Shown: piece by piece, positions 7,207 through 16,772 of the stretch
How the letters are laid out: every line of letters begins with the position of its first letter
How positions within the stretch are numbered: position 1 is the stretch's first letter
Notes under the pieces: generated by a model
What the model was told of the DNA's origin: nothing
Databases searched by the model: none
What the model saw: the letters and a program-made list of their open reading frames with translations, nothing else
Position numbers and translations under genes: made by a program
Source: CAMAVH01 sp964628235
GTDB lineage: Bacteria; Pseudomonadota; Alphaproteobacteria; SMXQ01
Length of the DNA stretch: 64,000 nucleotides
Direction of reading: 5' to 3'
Assembly (NCBI GenBank): GCA_964628235.1
Contig: CAZVLU010000004.1
Span: forward strand, 1-64,000

Positions 7207-9072
7207 ATGGCTGCCGACAGCGAAACAACGCGCTCCCGCAGAGACGACAAGTCTGATTCGTCGGGCAACCGCAATCGGCTGGCGATCTTGGCCGCCGAAC
7301 TGCAACGCCCGCTCGGACAGCAAGCGCGGCGCGGTTTTGGCCGTATCGAAAACCTCATCTTCGCCTCGCCCGGGTATGGCGCGACGCTGGTCGGCCGCAC
7401 GCCGCCGCATTTGCGCCTGCTGCCGCCCGATCCTTGGCCCGGCGATGCCGATCATGGCCGCGCCATTCTCGACGGCCGCTTCAATTTCGCCGGGCGCGAG
7501 GTGCCGCTGTTCGCGCCTGAGCTCGAGACGCCCGCTGTCGCCTGGCAGCCTTCCGGCGCCGACAGCGAATGGCGCGCCAGTCTGCATGGCTTTTCCTGGC
7601 TGAAAGATTTGCGCGTCGTCGGCGGCGAAGCGCCGCGCCAGCGCGCGCGCATGCTGGTGGCGAGCTGGATCGCCCAAGAAGGCCGCCGCTGGAGCCGCCT
7701 CGCCTGGCGCGCCGACGTTCTCGCCAGCCGCATCTGCGCCTGGCTGTCGGCCGCCGACATGCTGGAAAACGACGATCCCGTCTTCGCGCAACGCCTGCGC
7801 GACAGCTTGGCGCGTCAAGCCCGCCATCTCGCGCGCGCCCTCCCCGGCACGCTGACGGGTGCCGCAGCCATCGGCGCCGTCAAAGGACTGATCTATGCCG
7901 CCGCCTGCCTGGTGCCAGGCGCCGCGCAACAAGAGCGCCTGCTGTCGCGCGCCGCAAGCCTGCTCGCCCGCGAGATGAACCGTGAATTGCTTGGCGACGG
8001 CGGCAACGCCGAACGCAGCCCGCGCCTGCAGCTCGCCATCCTGCGCGATCTGATCGACATGCGCGCCGTGCTGATCGCGGCGAAAATGGAAGTGCCCGAC
8101 GCGGTGCAGATCGGCATCGACCGCATGGCGCCGATGCTGCGCTTCTTCCGCCATGGCGACGGCGCGCTGGCGCTGTTCAACGACAGCGTCGAGAACGAAG
8201 CCTGGCTGATCGATCTGGCGCTGGCCCAGGCCGATGCCAAGGGCAAGCCGCTCGCCTCGGCGCCGCATAGCGGCTTCGAGCGCGCCACCGCAAACCGCAC
8301 GCTGCTGATCGTCGATGTCGGCGCGCCGCCGCCGCCGGGCTACGAAGCACACGCCTTCGCCGGCACGCTCTCCTTCGAAATGAGCGTCGGCAAGGAGCGC
8401 CTGATCGTCAACGGCGGTGCTGCGGCCAATCCGGCCGGCGCTTGGCGTCAGGCCATGCAATCGTCCGCCGCCCATTCGACCGGCAGCGTCGGCGATCTCA
8501 ACATCGCCGAGATTTTCGATCTGCCTGGCAACGACGCGCGTCAGCCGAGCCGCCTGATCGGCCGCCGCCCCGACCGTGTCGCTTGCCGGCGCGACGAAGC
8601 CGACGGCGCGATCTGGATCGAGGGCCATCACGACGGCTATCTCAAGCCCTTTGGCTTGATTCATCGCCGCCGCCTTTATCTCTCGCCGGGGGGCGACGAT
8701 CTGCGCGGCGAAGATAGTTTCCTGCCCCCCGAGGCGCTGAAAAACGCCGACGGACCGGCCCATGACGGCGCGCCATTCAGCACCGGCAGCGTCAAGCGCG
8801 CCGCCATCGGCTTGCCCTTCACTTTGCGCTTTCATCTGCATCCGACGGTGCGCACCTCGTTGGTGCAGAACGGCGCGGCGATTTTGCTGCGCCTCGCCGG
8901 CAGCGGCTGGCGTTTTCGCGCCGCCGGCGCATCGACGCTGGCGTTGGAAGAAAGCGTCTATATGGGCGTGCAAGGCGCGCCGCGCCGCTCGGAGCAGATC
9001 GTCATCGCCGGCCAGCTCGCGCCCGAAGGCGTCACCGTCAAATGGGCGCTGCGCCGGGTGAGCGATAAATGA
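7207..9072 (+). CDS. Heparinase II/III family protein
   Basis: The 621-residue protein belongs to the heparinase II/III-like family. An alpha-helical toroid region (about 25-330, with FSWLKDLR and WIAQEGRRWSRLAW) is followed by a beta-sandwich domain (about 345-620, with ILLRLAGSGWRF near the end). Family members are polysaccharide lyases. In Hyphomicrobiales this gene normally stands between rsmB and purH, and its substrate is unknown; it is not expected to act on heparin. No signal peptide is visible. Its stop overlaps the ATG of the O-antigen ligase-like gene by four bases, suggesting a role in making or trimming the same surface polysaccharide. Confidence 0.85.
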   Translation: MAADSETTRSRRDDKSDSSGNRNRLAILAAELQRPLGQQARRGFGRIENLIFASPGYGATLVGRTPPHLRLLPPDPWPGDADHGRAILDGRFNFAGREVPLFAPELETPAVAWQPSGADSEWRASLHGFSWLKDLRVVGGEAPRQRARMLVASWIAQEGRRWSRLAWRADVLASRICAWLSAADMLENDDPVFAQRLRDSLARQARHLARALPGTLTGAAAIGAVKGLIYAAACLVPGAAQQERLLSRAASLLAREMNRELLGDGGNAERSPRLQLAILRDLIDMRAVLIAAKMEVPDAVQIGIDRMAPMLRFFRHGDGALALFNDSVENEAWLIDLALAQADAKGKPLASAPHSGFERATANRTLLIVDVGAPPPPGYEAHAFAGTLSFEMSVGKERLIVNGGAAANPAGAWRQAMQSSAAHSTGSVGDLNIAEIFDLPGNDARQPSRLIGRRPDRVACRRDEADGAIWIEGHHDGYLKPFGLIHRRRLYLSPGGDDLRGEDSFLPPEALKNADGPAHDGAPFSTGSVKRAAIGLPFTLRFHLHPTVRTSLVQNGAAILLRLAGSGWRFRAAGASTLALEESVYMGVQGAPRRSEQIVIAGQLAPEGVTVKWALRRVSDK

Positions 9073-10340
9073 ACCTCCCGTCGCGTGACGGCCTTTCCGC
9101 TGTGGGTTGGGACGGCGGCAGTCTCGCCGCCGCCGCCTTCGTCGCGCCCTTGCTGTCAGTCGTCGCCCCGCTTGGCATGGCGCCGTTGTTGATCGCCGCC
9201 GCCGCCGCGCTTCTGTTCGCCGATGCGGTACGCGGGCGCGGCCTGCCGCGCGAACTTATCGCGGCTTGGCATGCCTCGCGCGACTTGCGGCTGTTCGCCT
9301 TGCTAGGCCTTCTCTTATGCGCCTGGGCCTTCGCCAGCGGCGCGTGGGCCGTGGACTCGGCGCAAGCGATCGGCAGCGCGGGGCAAGTCTTCGGCGTTCT
9401 CGTCGCAGCGATCATTTGCTTGGCCGGCAGCCGCCGCCTCAACGCCCGCGCGCGCGGCGTCATCGTCGCGGCGCTTATCCTTGGAGTCGTTTTGGCGATC
9501 TCCTTTCTCTTCGCCGAGCGGTTGAGCGACGCCTGGATAGCCCGCCAACTCCGCGCGCTCGACACATCCGGCGCCGACCAACTGTTCTCGATATATAACC
9601 GCGGCCTCACTGTCATGATGCTGCTCGTTTTCGCCGCGCTGCTGGCGCTGCGCGGCAATATCGTTCGTCTCGCGCTCGGCGCCGCCGCTTTGGGCATCGT
9701 GATGAATTATTTCGGTTCGTCGCTTCAATTGGCCGCTTGCGCCGCGACGCTGGCCCTGATTCTGACGCTGGGCCTGCCTCGTCTCCTACCTTGGCTGATT
9801 GGCGCGGTCGTGGCGCTATTCGTCGCCACTGTGCCGCTCCTGCCGCCCTTGACGGTCAAGACCGTCGACACCGATGCAATCACGGCGCGGACGCAGAACG
9901 TGTCGATCGCGCACCGCATCATTGTCTGGCGCTTTGCCGCCGAGCGCATCGCCGAGAAGCCTTTCGCCGGCTGGGGCATGAACGCGGCGCGCGCCCTGCC
10001 CGGCGGCAAAGAGAAGGTTGCCCTAATTCCTGGCCCGAATCCCATCTATGGCGAGCGCTTGCCTCTGCATACGCACAACGCGCCGCTGCAATGGTGGCTC
10101 GAACTGGGCATTCCCGGCGCGGTGCTGATGGCGGGGCTTTGGCTGTTCGCGCTGGCAAGCATCGCACGGGCTTTCCCCGCGCGCATGCCGCGCGCCATCG
10201 CCGTCGGCGCTTTCACGGCGGCCTTCGTCATCGCCAATCTCAGCTACGGCGCATGGCAGGCCTGGTGGCTATCGACGCTCGGCTTCGCCGCCTTGTTCCT
10301 AGCCATCGCGCTACGTCGCGCGCGGGATTTGGCGGCATGA
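9069..10340 (+). CDS. O-antigen ligase / Wzy-type polymerase family membrane protein
   Basis: The 423-residue protein has about ten to twelve membrane spans and a large periplasmic loop (about 270-340). That loop contains GWGMNAAR and ends in HTHNAPLQWW (His334, His336), the His-bearing region seen in the Wzy_C/O-antigen ligase family. Members either join O-antigen to lipid A-core (WaaL) or polymerise repeat units (Wzy); sequence alone does not separate the two. The ATG overlaps the heparinase stop (ATGA) and its own stop overlaps the next ATG, so these three genes form one translational unit. Confidence 0.82.
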   Translation: MNLPSRDGLSAVGWDGGSLAAAAFVAPLLSVVAPLGMAPLLIAAAAALLFADAVRGRGLPRELIAAWHASRDLRLFALLGLLLCAWAFASGAWAVDSAQAIGSAGQVFGVLVAAIICLAGSRRLNARARGVIVAALILGVVLAISFLFAERLSDAWIARQLRALDTSGADQLFSIYNRGLTVMMLLVFAALLALRGNIVRLALGAAALGIVMNYFGSSLQLAACAATLALILTLGLPRLLPWLIGAVVALFVATVPLLPPLTVKTVDTDAITARTQNVSIAHRIIVWRFAAERIAEKPFAGWGMNAARALPGGKEKVALIPGPNPIYGERLPLHTHNAPLQWWLELGIPGAVLMAGLWLFALASIARAFPARMPRAIAVGAFTAAFVIANLSYGAWQAWWLSTLGFAALFLAIALRRARDLAA

Positions 10341-11344
10341 GCGCCGTCCTACTCGCGACCGGCGTTTTCGCGATCGTCGCAGTTGCCTCCTGGCTCGCCA
10401 CCCGTATCGTCTTGGCTTGGTTGGAACAGAGAGCGATTCTCGACCGTCCGAACGAACGCTCGAGCCATAGCCGGCCGACGCCGCGCGGCGGCGGCATCGC
10501 GGTGACGGCGGTACTGCTCGTCGGCGGCGCAGTTTTGGCTCTGCTAAAGCCCGAGACCGGCGCCGAGCCCTGGATCGTGCTCGGCGGCACGGCTCTATTG
10601 GCGCTGCTCTCCTGGCTCGACGACTTGATGGACATTTCGGCCGGCCTCCGGTTCTGCGTGCATATTCTCGTCGTGACCGTCGCGTTGATCGCGCTGCCCG
10701 CAGATGCCATGGTCTTTCAGGGCTTGCTGCCGACTTGGCTCGACCGCATCGCCGCCGGCCTGCTATGGCTGTGGTTTATAAACCTCTACAATTTCATGGA
10801 CGGCATCGACGGCATGACCGGCGTCGAGACCATCACGCTCGGCCTCGGCCTGTTTGCGCTCGCGCTGATGGCGCCCGGTCTGATCGACATGATCGGCTGG
10901 ATGGGGTTGATCGCCGCTGCCGCCGCATGCGGCTTCCTGCTGTGGAATTGGCATCCGGCGCGCCTGTTTCTCGGCGACGTCGGCAGCGTGCCGCTCGGCT
11001 TCCTGCTCGGCTGGCTGCTGCTTGAAGCCGCCGCCGCGGGACAATGGGCGGCAGCCTTGATCTTGCCGCTCTATTATTTGGCCGACGCGACGATCACCTT
11101 GGGGCGACGGGCTTTGCGCGGCGAGAAGGTCTGGCGGGCCCATCGCGAACATTTTTATCAGCGCCCGATCGCGCAGGGCTGGCCGCACGACCGGATCATG
11201 CTGCGCATCGCAGCGGCGAATGTCGCCCTGATCATCCTCGCCCTCTGCGCCGTCGCAGGCTTCGTTGTTCCGGCCCTGTCGGCCGCCGCTGTCGTGGTCG
11301 CACTCCTGCTCGCCTGGCTCGCTCGCGCCGGCCGCGGCGCATAG
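10337..11344 (+). CDS. WecA/TagO-like undecaprenyl-phosphate sugar-1-phosphate transferase
   Basis: The 335-residue integral membrane protein has about ten spans and the signature loops of the polyprenyl-phosphate HexNAc-1-P transferase family. These are an Asp-rich loop LDDLMD, NFMDGIDGMTG with the catalytic Asp region, FLGDVGSVPLG, and HREHFYQR, the histidine loop that binds the UDP-sugar. It is expected to start lipid-linked assembly of a surface polysaccharide at the cytoplasmic face. The ATGA overlap with the ligase-like gene ties initiation and polymerisation or ligation into one unit. The ATG at 10337 is preferred to an upstream in-frame extension inside the ligase gene. Confidence 0.88.
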   Translation: MSAVLLATGVFAIVAVASWLATRIVLAWLEQRAILDRPNERSSHSRPTPRGGGIAVTAVLLVGGAVLALLKPETGAEPWIVLGGTALLALLSWLDDLMDISAGLRFCVHILVVTVALIALPADAMVFQGLLPTWLDRIAAGLLWLWFINLYNFMDGIDGMTGVETITLGLGLFALALMAPGLIDMIGWMGLIAAAAACGFLLWNWHPARLFLGDVGSVPLGFLLGWLLLEAAAAGQWAAALILPLYYLADATITLGRRALRGEKVWRAHREHFYQRPIAQGWPHDRIMLRIAAANVALIILALCAVAGFVVPALSAAAVVVALLLAWLARAGRGA

Positions 11345-11552
11345 GTTGCGCGCGCCGGCGCGGCGTTCAGGCCGTCTGAGCGGGTACTCCAAAGCGCTGT
11401 TAGGCCGCTTTCCGCCTGTTCCACGACCGCCTGGGCCAATAGATTTTGGCGCGTTGCATAGCCCCAGGATGTGGACCAATATGCCGCCGATTCGACGCTC
11501 GGACCTTAGCGTTCCCCTCCTGCTTGACCCATCCCATTAGAAAGATCCCGGC
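11345..11552. other. 208-base gap inside the polysaccharide gene run
   Basis: No convincing gene is visible. It may hold a promoter for the CapD-type gene and purH, but I cannot point to clear boxes. Confidence 0.4.
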
Positions 11553-13493
11553 GTGAGCGCGACGCCTCTCTCCGCCCGAATGACCATGCTGCAGCGTGCC
11601 GCGGTGATCCTCGTCCATGACGGGATCATGGCGGCGTTCGCCTATTGGCTCGCCTTGCAGCTGCGCCTCGGCGGCGAGGCCTTCGCTTATTCTCCCGACC
11701 TGATCTTGCTCGGCACGCCGCTGTTCGCTGCTTGCGCGCTCGCCGTCTTCATTTCGTTCGGACTTTACCGCGCCGTCTGGCGCTATGTCTCGATCGGCGA
11801 ATTGGCGCAAATCGGTCGCGCAGCGGTGCTGACCGTCCTGCTTTTTGTCTTGCTGCTATTCTTCATCACACGTCTCGAAGCCATGCCGCGCACCGCGCTC
11901 ATCATCGCCGGCGTGTTGCTGATCTCCTTCATGGGCGGTTCGCGCCTTGCTTACCGCATGATCAAGGATCGCGGCCTCAAGGGCCTGCTGACGCCGAATC
12001 GGGCGGCGGCGGCGAACGGCCAAATTCCCGTCGTGCTGGTCGGCGCCGGCGACGGCGCCGAGCTATTCATCCGCTCGATGCGCGCCAACGTGCGAGCCCC
12101 CTATCGCGTCGTCGGGCTGATCGACGACAAAGGCACGCGCGTCGGCCGCCAGATTCACCGCGTGACTGTGCTCGGCGGTATCGATGACCTGCCTGCCGCT
12201 CTCGAACGGCTCGCCAAGACAGGCGAGAAGCCGCAGCGTCTCATCATCACCGAGGACACGCTGAAGGGCCGCCGGTTGCGCGCATTGGTCGAACAAGCAG
12301 ACGGACTTGGCCTGACCGTCGCCCGCCTGCCCAAGCTCACCGATTTCCGCGAACAGGTGGCGACCGCGGCCAGCCTGGAAGTCCGCCCCATCGCCATCGA
12401 AGATTTGCTCGGCCGGCCGCAGACCGTGCTTGACCGCAGCCGCATGGCAGACCTGGTCGCCGGCAAGCGCGTGCTGGTGACCGGCGCCGGCGGCACCATC
12501 GGCGGCGAGTTGGCCCGCCAGATCGCCTCCTACGGCCCGGCGCGCCTGGCTCTGCTCGACCATTCGGAATATGCGCTCTACTCCATCGATCTCGAAATCG
12601 GCGAGCGCGCGCCGGCCTTGCCGCGCGCCGCCATCCTCGCCGACGTGCGCGATGCCGCGCGCATCCATGCCGTTCTCACCGAGGAAAAGCCCGACCTGCT
12701 GTTCCATGCCGCCGCCCTCAAGCATGTCCCGATGGTCGAGATGCACCCGGCGGAAGGCGTGCTAACCAACGTGATCGGCACGCGCAACGTCGCCGAGGCC
12801 TGCGCGGCCGCCAATGTCGCGGCCATGGTGATGATCTCGACCGACAAAGCGGTCAATCCATCCTCCGTCATGGGCGCCACCAAGCGCATCGCCGAATGCG
12901 CCGTGCAGACCATCGGCGCGGCCAACCCGCAAAGCCGCTATGTCGTCGTGCGCTTCGGCAACGTGCTGGGCTCGACCGGCTCGGTGGTGCCGCTGTTCCA
13001 GCGCCAGCTCGCCGCCGGCGGGCCGTTGACCGTGACCCACCCCGACGTCACGCGCTATTTCATGACGGTTCGCGAGGCGGTCGAACTGGTGCTTGAAGCT
13101 TCGGTGCTCGGCGCCGAAGACATTTCGGGTGCCCGCAACGAGCATATCTACGTCCTCGACATGGGCGAGCCGGTGAAGATCGCCGATCTCGCGCGCCAGA
13201 TGATCCGCCTCGCCGGCCTGCGCCCCGACCAGGATGTGAAGATCGCCTTCACCGGCTTGCGCCCCGGCGAGAAGCTTTTTGAAGAATTGTTCCACGACGC
13301 CGAAGCTCTGACGCCGACGCGATACCCCGGCATCCAGACGGCGCATCCGCGCGGCGTCGATGGCGCGACGCTCGCCGAAGGCCTCGCCGCGCTCGATGCC
13401 GCCGCGCGCCGCCGCGACCGCGCCGAATTGATCGCCCTGATCGGCCGCCTCGTTCCCGAATATGCCGCACCCAATCATGCTGCGGTGAAATAG
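11553..13493 (+). CDS. FlaA1/CapD-type nucleotide-sugar dehydratase/epimerase with membrane domain
   Basis: The 646-residue protein has four N-terminal membrane spans (about 10-120), then a small Rossmann domain (VLVGAGDGAELFI, near 155). A large short-chain-dehydrogenase domain follows, starting at TGAGGTIGGELARQI (about 309) with STDKAVNP and MGATKR as active-site segments. In this subfamily Met replaces the usual Tyr of YxxxK. Such proteins (WbpM, PglF) remove water from UDP-GlcNAc at C4/C6 at the membrane to start deoxy-amino-sugar synthesis. GTG at 11553 is used; ATG at 11580 is possible, and neither has a strong binding site. It fits the adjacent ligase and WecA-type genes. Confidence 0.9.
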   Translation: MSATPLSARMTMLQRAAVILVHDGIMAAFAYWLALQLRLGGEAFAYSPDLILLGTPLFAACALAVFISFGLYRAVWRYVSIGELAQIGRAAVLTVLLFVLLLFFITRLEAMPRTALIIAGVLLISFMGGSRLAYRMIKDRGLKGLLTPNRAAAANGQIPVVLVGAGDGAELFIRSMRANVRAPYRVVGLIDDKGTRVGRQIHRVTVLGGIDDLPAALERLAKTGEKPQRLIITEDTLKGRRLRALVEQADGLGLTVARLPKLTDFREQVATAASLEVRPIAIEDLLGRPQTVLDRSRMADLVAGKRVLVTGAGGTIGGELARQIASYGPARLALLDHSEYALYSIDLEIGERAPALPRAAILADVRDAARIHAVLTEEKPDLLFHAAALKHVPMVEMHPAEGVLTNVIGTRNVAEACAAANVAAMVMISTDKAVNPSSVMGATKRIAECAVQTIGAANPQSRYVVVRFGNVLGSTGSVVPLFQRQLAAGGPLTVTHPDVTRYFMTVREAVELVLEASVLGAEDISGARNEHIYVLDMGEPVKIADLARQMIRLAGLRPDQDVKIAFTGLRPGEKLFEELFHDAEALTPTRYPGIQTAHPRGVDGATLAEGLAALDAAARRRDRAELIALIGRLVPEYAAPNHAAVK

Positions 13494-13515
13494 CCTTCAT
13501 CCGCCCGGAGCTTCC

Positions 13516-15108
13516 ATGTCCTCTCCCGATCTCGTTCCCGTCCGCCGCGCTCTCATCTCCGTTTCCGACAAGACCGGCCTCGTCGATTTCGCCAAATTCC
13601 TCGCCGCCCAAGGTGTCGAGCTGCTGTCGACCGGTGGCACCGCCAAGGCGCTGCGCGACGCGGGGCTAAACGTGATCGACGTCTCTGAAGCGACCGGCTT
13701 TCCCGAGATGATGGACGGCCGGGTGAAAACGCTGCATCCCGTCATTCACGGCGGCCTGCTCGCCATCCGCGACAATGCCGAACATGCAGCCGCGATGAAG
13801 GCGCACAACATTCCGCCGATCGATCTCGTCGCCATCAACCTCTATCCGTTCGAGCAGACCGTCGCCAAAGGCGCGGATTTCGAGACCTGCATCGAGAACA
13901 TCGACATCGGCGGCCCGGCGCTGATTCGCGGCGCCTCGAAGAACCACCCTTGGGTCGCCGTGCTGACCGACGCGTCGGACTATGCCGCCGTGCAAGCCGA
14001 AATGGCCGCCAACAAGGGTCAGACCACGTTGGCGCTGCGTCGCAAGCTGGCCGCGCAAGCCTATGCCCGCACTGGCGCATACGACGCGGCGATCTCCGCC
14101 TGGTTCTCCAAGCAGAATGGCGTCGATTACGCGCCGCGCGCCGTGTTTGCCGGCGAGTTGAAGCAGGAACTGCGCTACGGCGAAAACCCGCATCAGAGCG
14201 CCGCCTTCTACGCCAACACGAGCGATCCGCGCCCCGGCCTCGCCACCGCGACGCAGATTCAGGGCAAGGAGTTGAGCTTCAACAATCTCAACGACACCGA
14301 CGCCGCCTTCGAGTTGGCCAGCGAGTTCACCGCTGGCCCGGCCATCGCCATCATCAAGCACGCCAACCCCTGCGGCGTCGCGCAGGGCAAGACGTTGAAG
14401 GAAGCTTATCTCCGCGCGCTCGCCTGCGATCCGGTCTCGGCCTTCGGCGGCATCATCGCCGCCAACGGCGCGCTCGACGAAGAGACCGCCGCCGAAATCG
14501 CCAAGCTATTCGTCGAGGTCGTCATCGCGCCGAAGCTCGACGACAAAGCCAAGGCCCTGCTCGCCGCCAAGAAGAACGTGCGCGTGCTCGAGACCGGCGC
14601 CATGCCGGATGCTTCCAAGCCTGGCCAGACGATCCGCTCGCTGGCCGGCGGCTATTTGCTGCAAACGCGCGATTCGCACCGCCTGACGGCCGCCGATCTC
14701 AAGGTCGTCACCAAGAAGCAGCCGACCCCGGCGCAGATCGCCGACATGCTGTTCGCCTTCACGGTCGCCAAGCATGTGAAGTCGAACGCCATCGTCTATG
14801 TGAAGGACGGCGCGACGGTCGGCATCGGCGCCGGCCAGATGAGCCGCGTCGATAGCTCGCGCATCGCCGCTTGGAAGGCGCAAGAATCCGCCAAGGCGGC
14901 CGGCGAGAGCGAGACGCGCGCCAAGGGCTCGGTCGTCGCTTCCGACGCCTTCTTCCCCTTCGCCGACGGCCTGCTCGCCGCCGCCGAAGCCGGCGCCACG
15001 GCGGTGATCCAGCCGGGCGGCTCGATCCGCGACGATGAAGTGATCAAAGCCGCCGACGACGCCGGCCTCGCCATGGTCTTCACCGGCATCCGGCATTTCC
15101 GGCATTAG
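13516..15108 (+). CDS. purH: Bifunctional AICAR transformylase / IMP cyclohydrolase
   Basis: The 530-residue enzyme performs the last two steps of IMP synthesis. The N-terminal cyclohydrolase (MGS-like) domain contains ALISVSDKTGL, STGGTAKAL and MDGRVKTLHP. The C-terminal transformylase domain contains KHANPCGVA, whose Lys-His pair is catalytic, and ends with DAGLAMVFTGIRHFRH, the universal PurH tail. Length is normal. It lies 22 bases after the CapD-type gene. Placement after rsmB/heparinase is usual in the order; the polysaccharide genes between are the variable part. Confidence 0.97.
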   Translation: MSSPDLVPVRRALISVSDKTGLVDFAKFLAAQGVELLSTGGTAKALRDAGLNVIDVSEATGFPEMMDGRVKTLHPVIHGGLLAIRDNAEHAAAMKAHNIPPIDLVAINLYPFEQTVAKGADFETCIENIDIGGPALIRGASKNHPWVAVLTDASDYAAVQAEMAANKGQTTLALRRKLAAQAYARTGAYDAAISAWFSKQNGVDYAPRAVFAGELKQELRYGENPHQSAAFYANTSDPRPGLATATQIQGKELSFNNLNDTDAAFELASEFTAGPAIAIIKHANPCGVAQGKTLKEAYLRALACDPVSAFGGIIAANGALDEETAAEIAKLFVEVVIAPKLDDKAKALLAAKKNVRVLETGAMPDASKPGQTIRSLAGGYLLQTRDSHRLTAADLKVVTKKQPTPAQIADMLFAFTVAKHVKSNAIVYVKDGATVGIGAGQMSRVDSSRIAAWKAQESAKAAGESETRAKGSVVASDAFFPFADGLLAAAEAGATAVIQPGGSIRDDEVIKAADDAGLAMVFTGIRHFRH

Positions 15109-15131
15109 ACCGATAGGAGTTTTTCGGCAGC

Positions 15132-15536
15132 ATGGACGTCGTCTCGCGGGAAAAGCGCAGCGAGATCATGCGGGCGATCAAGGGTAAGAACACTAAGCCC
15201 GAAATCGCCGTCCGGAAGCTGTTGCATGGCTTGGGTTACCGCTTCCGTCTTCATGCAAAGGGTTTGCCTGGCAGCCCAGACCTCGTCTTTGCATCCCGCA
15301 AGAAAGTCATCTTCGTTCACGGCTGCTTCTGGCATGGCCATGCCTGCAAGCGAAACCGCCGGCCCAACTCCAATCAGGCTTATTGGGTTGAAAAAATCGC
15401 TAACAACAAACGCCGAGACGCCCGGGTGAAGCGGGCGTTGACGCTCCTAAGCTGGACACATCATACGGTTTGGGAGTGCGGGCTAAAAAAGTCCGCAGCA
15501 CTCTCCAAACGGCTCAGCAGCTTTCTTGACTGTTAG
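15132..15536 (+). CDS. vsr: Very short patch repair endonuclease Vsr
   Basis: The 134-residue enzyme nicks DNA 5' of T in T:G mismatches that arise by deamination of 5-methylcytosine. Catalytic and zinc residues match the E. coli enzyme with a one-residue offset: Asp50 (GSPDLVF), His63 and His68 for metal and catalysis, and Cys65, His70, Cys72 and Cys116 for the structural zinc. The N-terminus DVVSREKRSEIMRAIKGKNT is the family start. It lies 24 bases after purH and 99 bases before a cytosine-5 methyltransferase, the usual partner. A weak AGGAG stands 12 bases before the ATG. Confidence 0.95.
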   Translation: MDVVSREKRSEIMRAIKGKNTKPEIAVRKLLHGLGYRFRLHAKGLPGSPDLVFASRKKVIFVHGCFWHGHACKRNRRPNSNQAYWVEKIANNKRRDARVKRALTLLSWTHHTVWECGLKKSAALSKRLSSFLDC

Positions 15537-15635
15537 TTTTTGTTCTTGTATTGTTCCTTATATTTTCTAGATATTGGCTAACAGCACTAAGTGTTTACAA
15601 TATCTAGATATCCGCCATCAGGGGTCATCTGCGCC
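15537..15635. other. AT-rich gap between vsr and the methyltransferase
   Basis: This short stretch is far richer in A and T than its surroundings (TTTTTGTTCTTGTATTG, TTATATTTTCTAG). It probably contains a promoter for the methyltransferase and marks recently acquired DNA. Confidence 0.4.
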
Positions 15636-16772
15636 ATGTACGCCAAACCCACAGTCGCGGAGTTTTTCGCCGGCAGCGGATTGGTTCGAGAAGGTCTCGG
15701 CCTTTGGTTCAAGACCGCGTGGGCCAACGATGTTTGCCCGAAGAAGGCCGCAGTCTATGAGGCTAATTTCGGCAACGGCGAACTCAAGATCAAATCTATC
15801 GCCGACGTGTCCGGCTTAGAGTTGCCGCCTGTCGATTTGGCGTGGGCGTCTTTCCCATGCCAGGACCTGTCTTTGGCAGGCAAGCTTGCCGGGCTTTCTC
15901 AAGGGTCACGCTCAGGTTTGTTCTGGGAATGGCTGCGCGTAATCGATGAAATGCCCGAGACGTCGCGGCCAGCCGTCCTGGCGATCGAGAACGTCGTGGG
16001 CTTTCTCGTGTCTCACGACGGCGAAAACTTTTCGCGCGCTTATAACGCGCTGCGTGAACGCGGCTACCTCGCCGGCGCTTTCGTGATGGACGCCGCGCAT
16101 TTCGTGCCGCAAAGCCGTCCCCGCTCTTTCATCGTCGCAGTGCGCGATGGCATCGATCTCAGTGATCTGACGCTGAGCGAACCAAACGCGCTTTGGCATC
16201 CAAAAAGCGTCGTCAGCGCCTATAACGCCGTGAAAGACCCGCAATGGGTTTGGTGGAAATTGCCGGCGCCAAAAGCGCGCAAAAAAGACTTTGCCGATAT
16301 CTGCGATTATGACGCGCCCTGCGACGAGCCGGAAACGACAGCCAAACTTTTGAAGATGCTTTCAGCGCTCAACCGCAAGAAGCTCGATCAAGTCTTGGCG
16401 TCGAAGCAGCGGCTCGTCGGCACCGGCTATAAGCGCACTCGCCCCGACGAGAGCGGCCGCAAGGTCCAGCGTCTAGAACTGCGGTTCGACGGCATCGCCG
16501 GCTGCCTTCGGACGCCGGAAGGTGGCAGCAGTCGCCAGACAGTCATCATCGTCGAAGACGGCAAGATTAAAACCCGCCTCCTCACCGTGCGCGAAGCGGC
16601 AAGCTTGATGGGGGCCCGCAAAAGCTACAAAATTCCTGGCAGCTATAACGATGGTTACAAAGCAATGGGTGATGCCGTGGCCGCGCCTGTTGCGCAGCAT
16701 CTTGCTGAGCATCTTCTTAGCGCCCTATCTTTGCGTGCGCACAAATCGAATTTTTCTATAGCTGCAGAATAA
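15636..16772 (+). CDS. DNA (cytosine-5) methyltransferase of a type II system
   Basis: The 378-residue enzyme has the ordered C5 motifs. Motif I is FFAGSGLVREG and motif IV is FPCQDLS with the catalytic Cys75. Motif VI is IENVVGF with Glu118. Motif VIII is PQSRPRSF. A target recognition region follows (about 200-310), then motifs IX-X (RTPEGGSS and GDAVAAPVA). The ATG at 15636 (AGGGG 11 bases upstream) gives the compact N-terminus normal for the family; a frame extension to 15591 adds 15 poorly fitting residues. The recognition sequence cannot be read from the protein. Its stop overlaps the start of the next gene (TAATG), so the two are translationally coupled. Confidence 0.94.
   Translation: MYAKPTVAEFFAGSGLVREGLGLWFKTAWANDVCPKKAAVYEANFGNGELKIKSIADVSGLELPPVDLAWASFPCQDLSLAGKLAGLSQGSRSGLFWEWLRVIDEMPETSRPAVLAIENVVGFLVSHDGENFSRAYNALRERGYLAGAFVMDAAHFVPQSRPRSFIVAVRDGIDLSDLTLSEPNALWHPKSVVSAYNAVKDPQWVWWKLPAPKARKKDFADICDYDAPCDEPETTAKLLKMLSALNRKKLDQVLASKQRLVGTGYKRTRPDESGRKVQRLELRFDGIAGCLRTPEGGSSRQTVIIVEDGKIKTRLLTVREAASLMGARKSYKIPGSYNDGYKAMGDAVAAPVAQHLAEHLLSALSLRAHKSNFSIAAE

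Noticed and set aside
7153..8973. 606-codon minus-strand frame opposite the heparinase-like gene
   Set aside because: Antisense shadow; the plus-strand gene has family structure and ATGA coupling.
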